The translations under genes were made by a program, and so were the position numbers. A stretch of DNA of 23,028 bases, from contig JBKPDW010000544.1 in assembly GCA_046728115.1 (NCBI GenBank), positions 1 through 23,028 of the forward strand, given 5' to 3'. Shown here in pieces: positions 21,030-23,028 of this stretch (position 1 is the stretch's first letter; every line of letters begins with the position of its first letter). The notes under the pieces were generated by a model that worked only from the letters and a program-made list of their open reading frames with translations, was not told the DNA's origin and made no database searches. Source of the stretch: CAVSWN01 sp046728115 (lineage in GTDB: Bacteria; Acidobacteriota; Vicinamibacteria; Vicinamibacterales; CAVVIG01).

Positions 21030-21195
21030 TCCTCCTCCGGGCGCCCGAACGGAGATGCTCGGGACTCGGGCGAAGGAGCCAGCGCGATGCCGGAAGGCTC
21101 GCTTCTGTTAAGTGGCCTTACATCAGCAACTTATGATCTTGGAGCTTGCCGGAAAGGGGTGGGCGCCGAGCGGGCGCACACCTGTGCGGTGGGCG
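21030..21195. other. Spacer between NtrC-type regulator and small exported protein
   Basis: This 166-base stretch holds the AGGAGG ribosome-binding site (21031-21036) for the exported protein. I looked for a sigma-54 promoter (GG-N10-GC with TGGCAC/TTGC context) on the minus strand and found none. A GCGCCCAC octamer on the minus strand occurs twice just after the regulator stop, but no clean terminator hairpin was seen. Confidence 0.4.
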
Positions 21196-22614
21196 CTAGG
21201 TAGCGCGGAGGCCGAACGAGTCGAGCCGGCGATAGAGCGCACGACGGCTGATCCCCAGGAGCCTCGCTGCGGCCGATCGGTTGCCGCCGACCTGCTGGAG
21301 TACGTGTTCAATCTGCTCCCTGGTCACATCGATACTCGGGGGCTTTGGCCGCAGCATGTACGGCGGCGACATACGCAGCACGGAGGTGTCCGCGACAGGC
21401 GGACGTCCGCCTCCGAGCGCTACCAGCACGTCGCGCTCGGTGAGGATGCGGGCTTCGCTTGCCATGCACGATCGTTCGATGACGTTGCGCAGCTGGCGAA
21501 CGTTCCCCGGCCACGGCGCGTTGTGCAACAGGCGCTCGGCGCCGGGGCTGACGCCGGCGATCGATTTGCCGAACACCCTGGAGAACTCCTTGACGAATGC
21601 CGCGGTCAGATACGAGATGTCGTCGCGATGTTCGCGGAGCGGCGGCAATCTGAATTCGATGATGTTCAGACGATAGAACAGGTCCTCGCGAAATCGCCCT
21701 GCGGCGACTTCTGCGGACAGCTCTCGATTGGTGGCGGCTATCACTCGAAGATCCACGCGCCTCGAATCCGATGCGCCGACTCGTTTGATCTCGCCGTATT
21801 CGACCGCACGAAGCAGCTTGGGCTGCATCGACAACGGCAGCTCGCCGATCTCGTCCAGGAACAATGTCCCACCGTCGGCGTGCTCGAACAGCCCGGCTTT
21901 CGGTTCGGTTGCGCCGGTGAAGGCACCGCGGTTGTGACCGAAGAATTCACTCTCGAACAGCGTGTCGGCAATCGCGGAACAGTTGAACGCGACGAAACGG
22001 CGATCGCGCCGCACGCCGTACCGATGCAGCGCGCGAGCGACGAGTTCTTTGCCGGTGCCCGTTTCGCCGGTGATCAGTGCCGTTCGCACGTGGGGCGCCA
22101 GGCGCCGGATCGTATCGAACAGCTCCTGCATGACCGGGCTGCGGCCGATCATGCCGTTGAACTCGAACTTGCTCGCCAGCGCGCTGTCGGCTGCGAGCAG
22201 TCGCTCGCGGCGATCGATGCCGTGGCGCACGGTTTCGAGCAAACCGTTTACGCGCTCGAAATCGAACGGTTTACCGATGTAATCGAGCGCGCCCAGCTTG
22301 ACCGCCTCGATTGCGGAGTCCACGGAGGCCTCGGCGGTCATGAGCACGACCTCGCAGGTCGGATGAATTTCGCGAATCAGACGCAGCACGTCCAGGCCGC
22401 CGATGTCCGGCATGTGCAAATCCACGAAGGCGGCGTCGGGCTTCAGGCTTGGGAGGTCGTCGAGGGTCCCGGTGGCGCCTGTACGGCTAATGACGTCGAA
22501 CCCCCGCGACCGGGCGAACGTCTCCACCTGGCCGCTGACTCCCTGGTCAGCGTCGATGACCAGGAGCACGGGCATGGGATTACCCACGTCGGGAGAAGAG
22601 AGTGGCGAGGACAT
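21196..22614 (-). CDS. Sigma-54-dependent response regulator, NtrC family
   Basis: This 472-residue protein has three intact domains. The receiver (about 15-130) has acidic pocket D21/D23, phosphoacceptor D65 (FVDLHMPD), T93 and K115. The AAA+ domain (about 155-385) has Walker A GETGTGKE (183-190), the sigma-54-contacting GAFTGA loop (230-235), Walker B LFLDEI (251-256), an arginine-finger region REDLFYRLN and WPGNVRQLRN. The Fis-type helix-turn-helix (about 445-470) contains GGNRSAAARLLGISRRALYR. It should activate sigma-54 promoters when phosphorylated. No histidine kinase gene is in the window. The ATG at 22614 gives a short extra N-terminus; an internal ATG (PMPVLLVID) is an alternative. 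Neither has an ideal Shine-Dalgarno. Confidence 0.95.
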   Translation of the reverse strand: MSSPLSSPDVGNPMPVLLVIDADQGVSGQVETFARSRGFDVISRTGATGTLDDLPSLKPDAAFVDLHMPDIGGLDVLRLIREIHPTCEVVLMTAEASVDSAIEAVKLGALDYIGKPFDFERVNGLLETVRHGIDRRERLLAADSALASKFEFNGMIGRSPVMQELFDTIRRLAPHVRTALITGETGTGKELVARALHRYGVRRDRRFVAFNCSAIADTLFESEFFGHNRGAFTGATEPKAGLFEHADGGTLFLDEIGELPLSMQPKLLRAVEYGEIKRVGASDSRRVDLRVIAATNRELSAEVAAGRFREDLFYRLNIIEFRLPPLREHRDDISYLTAAFVKEFSRVFGKSIAGVSPGAERLLHNAPWPGNVRQLRNVIERSCMASEARILTERDVLVALGGGRPPVADTSVLRMSPPYMLRPKPPSIDVTREQIEHVLQQVGGNRSAAARLLGISRRALYRRLDSFGLRAT

Positions 22615-22834
22615 TCGTGTCGGGGACTCCTACCGGAGTATCGGCAGGTCGACTTCTACAGTCCAAGCCGATTGGGGCGGGTGGCCGATGAGTAAATTCA
22701 GGCCTGTTTCAGTGACGCGGCAGAAGAGCACCTCACGCAGGCCGGGAGTGTTCAGGCGATGTCAGAGGCCAGGCCCCAGCCTGTTCACGCTCGGAACGCA
22801 GCTTCTCGCCGGACCATCGAATCAATCCTTAATG
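22615..22834. other. Non-coding stretch upstream of the response regulator
   Basis: About 220 bases with no recognisable gene on either strand. The longest minus-strand open stretch (ending VEVDLPILR) has no family I can name. It presumably holds the regulator's promoter, but no clear -35/-10 or sigma-54 site was found. Confidence 0.4.
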
Positions 22835-22927
22835 CTACTTGGGCACCATGACGAGCATCTCGTCGAGCACCGCTTCGAGCGCCGGCCAGTTTTCGTGGAT
22901 GTCGTAGATGGCAGCAACGCGCTTGAC
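22835..22927 (-). pseudogene. Remnant of a calcineurin-like metallophosphoesterase N-terminus
   Basis: The minus strand reads VKRVAAIYDIHENWPALEAV, then LDEMLVMVPK and a stop. This matches the start of YfcE-like phosphoesterases (RVAAIYDIHGNLPALEAVLAE), whose D-x-H motif binds metal. The conserved Gly after DIH is Glu here, the frame has no ATG, GTG or TTG start back to the preceding stop, and it ends after about 30 residues where the family needs about 200 more. It is therefore a degraded fragment. The similarity is short but distinctive. Confidence 0.6.
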
Positions 22928-22986
22928 TGCGCGAGCGTACGATAGGCGCCGCTTGAGAATGATTCCGTTCGTGCCGATGCGACGAA

Positions 22987-23012
22987 GACCGGCCGCAGCG
23001 GTGCGGCCGGTC
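22987..23012. terminator. Strong 11-bp hairpin at window edge
   Basis: GACCGGCCGCA (22987-22997) and TGCGGCCGGTC (23002-23012) pair perfectly around a 4-base loop, GCGG. No T-run follows on the plus strand; on the minus strand TTCGTC follows. It may be the terminator of a gene beyond the window, or a palindromic repeat beside the phosphoesterase remnant. Confidence 0.45.
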
Positions 23013-23028
23013 TCATCACCCTACACAG

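Noticed and set aside
21024..21195. Sigma-54 promoter between the NtrC-type regulator and the exported protein
   Set aside because: No GG-N10-GC pair in a TGGCAC/TTGC context could be found on the minus strand.
21112..22695. A 527-codon plus-strand open frame opposite the NtrC-type regulator
   Set aside because: It is antisense to a gene with all expected motifs and its translation shows no recognisable family; long shadow frames are normal in GC-rich DNA.
1..23028. CRISPR array, insertion sequence, prophage or tRNA gene
   Set aside because: No regularly spaced repeats, transposase or integrase motifs, phage structural genes or tRNA-like cloverleaf were noticed on reading both strands.

Overview
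This is a GC-rich, densely packed bacterial chromosome segment. The gene set points to Acidobacteriota, probably a Vicinamibacteria-like lineage: a membrane Ser/Thr kinase with a TPR sensor region, a secreted protein of the 'GHPDLQG…YPWVGTKENLYEYACHEGNYALGN' type, an outer-membrane TonB-receptor-like barrel and an ECF42-type sigma factor. That placement is inference from remembered families, not a database search. I saw no tRNA, rRNA, CRISPR array, transposase or phage gene.

Layout, left to right. At 1-410 (-) is the 5' part of a Mug-type uracil/thymine DNA glycosylase, divergent from a Ser/Thr kinase (492-3029, +). A minus-strand unit follows (5143 to 3026): a B12-binding radical SAM protein of the RiPP-maturation C-methyltransferase type, with a 38-residue Lys/Ala-rich peptide gene (3064-3180) nested out of frame in its 3' end. 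This pair is the best candidate in the window for an undescribed system. Next come an EVE-domain protein (+), an exported M19 dipeptidase (-), and a glgB-MFS transporter pair with a 4-bp GTGA overlap (-).

The middle (10.5-18.8 kb) holds an exported cyclophilin (-), a PhzF-like enzyme (-), a cytoplasmic cyclophilin (+), an ankyrin-repeat protein (-), the outer-membrane barrel protein (+), a two-CBS protein (-), an uncharacterised exported protein (+) and a polytopic GT-C-like membrane protein (+).

The right end is a minus-strand regulatory block. It has a YCII/DGPF protein coupled by GTGA to an ECF42-like sigma factor, a small exported membrane-associated protein, and an NtrC-type sigma-54 response regulator. 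A start-less remnant of a calcineurin-like phosphoesterase and a strong hairpin lie at the window edge.

Architecture. Gene borders are unusually tight. Two divergent pairs share a CATG in which the two start codons interlock (12173-12176, 13411-13414). Two convergent pairs share a CTAG in which the two stops interlock (3026-3029, 15856-15859). Two same-strand pairs overlap by GTGA (8157-8160, 20128-20131). Several genes lack a Shine-Dalgarno but have a -10-like TAnnAT hexamer 6-7 bases before the ATG in a near-identical CGATAnnATCG context, suggesting leaderless transcripts. Several reading frames run out through hairpins or repeats and so carry low-complexity C-terminal tails.
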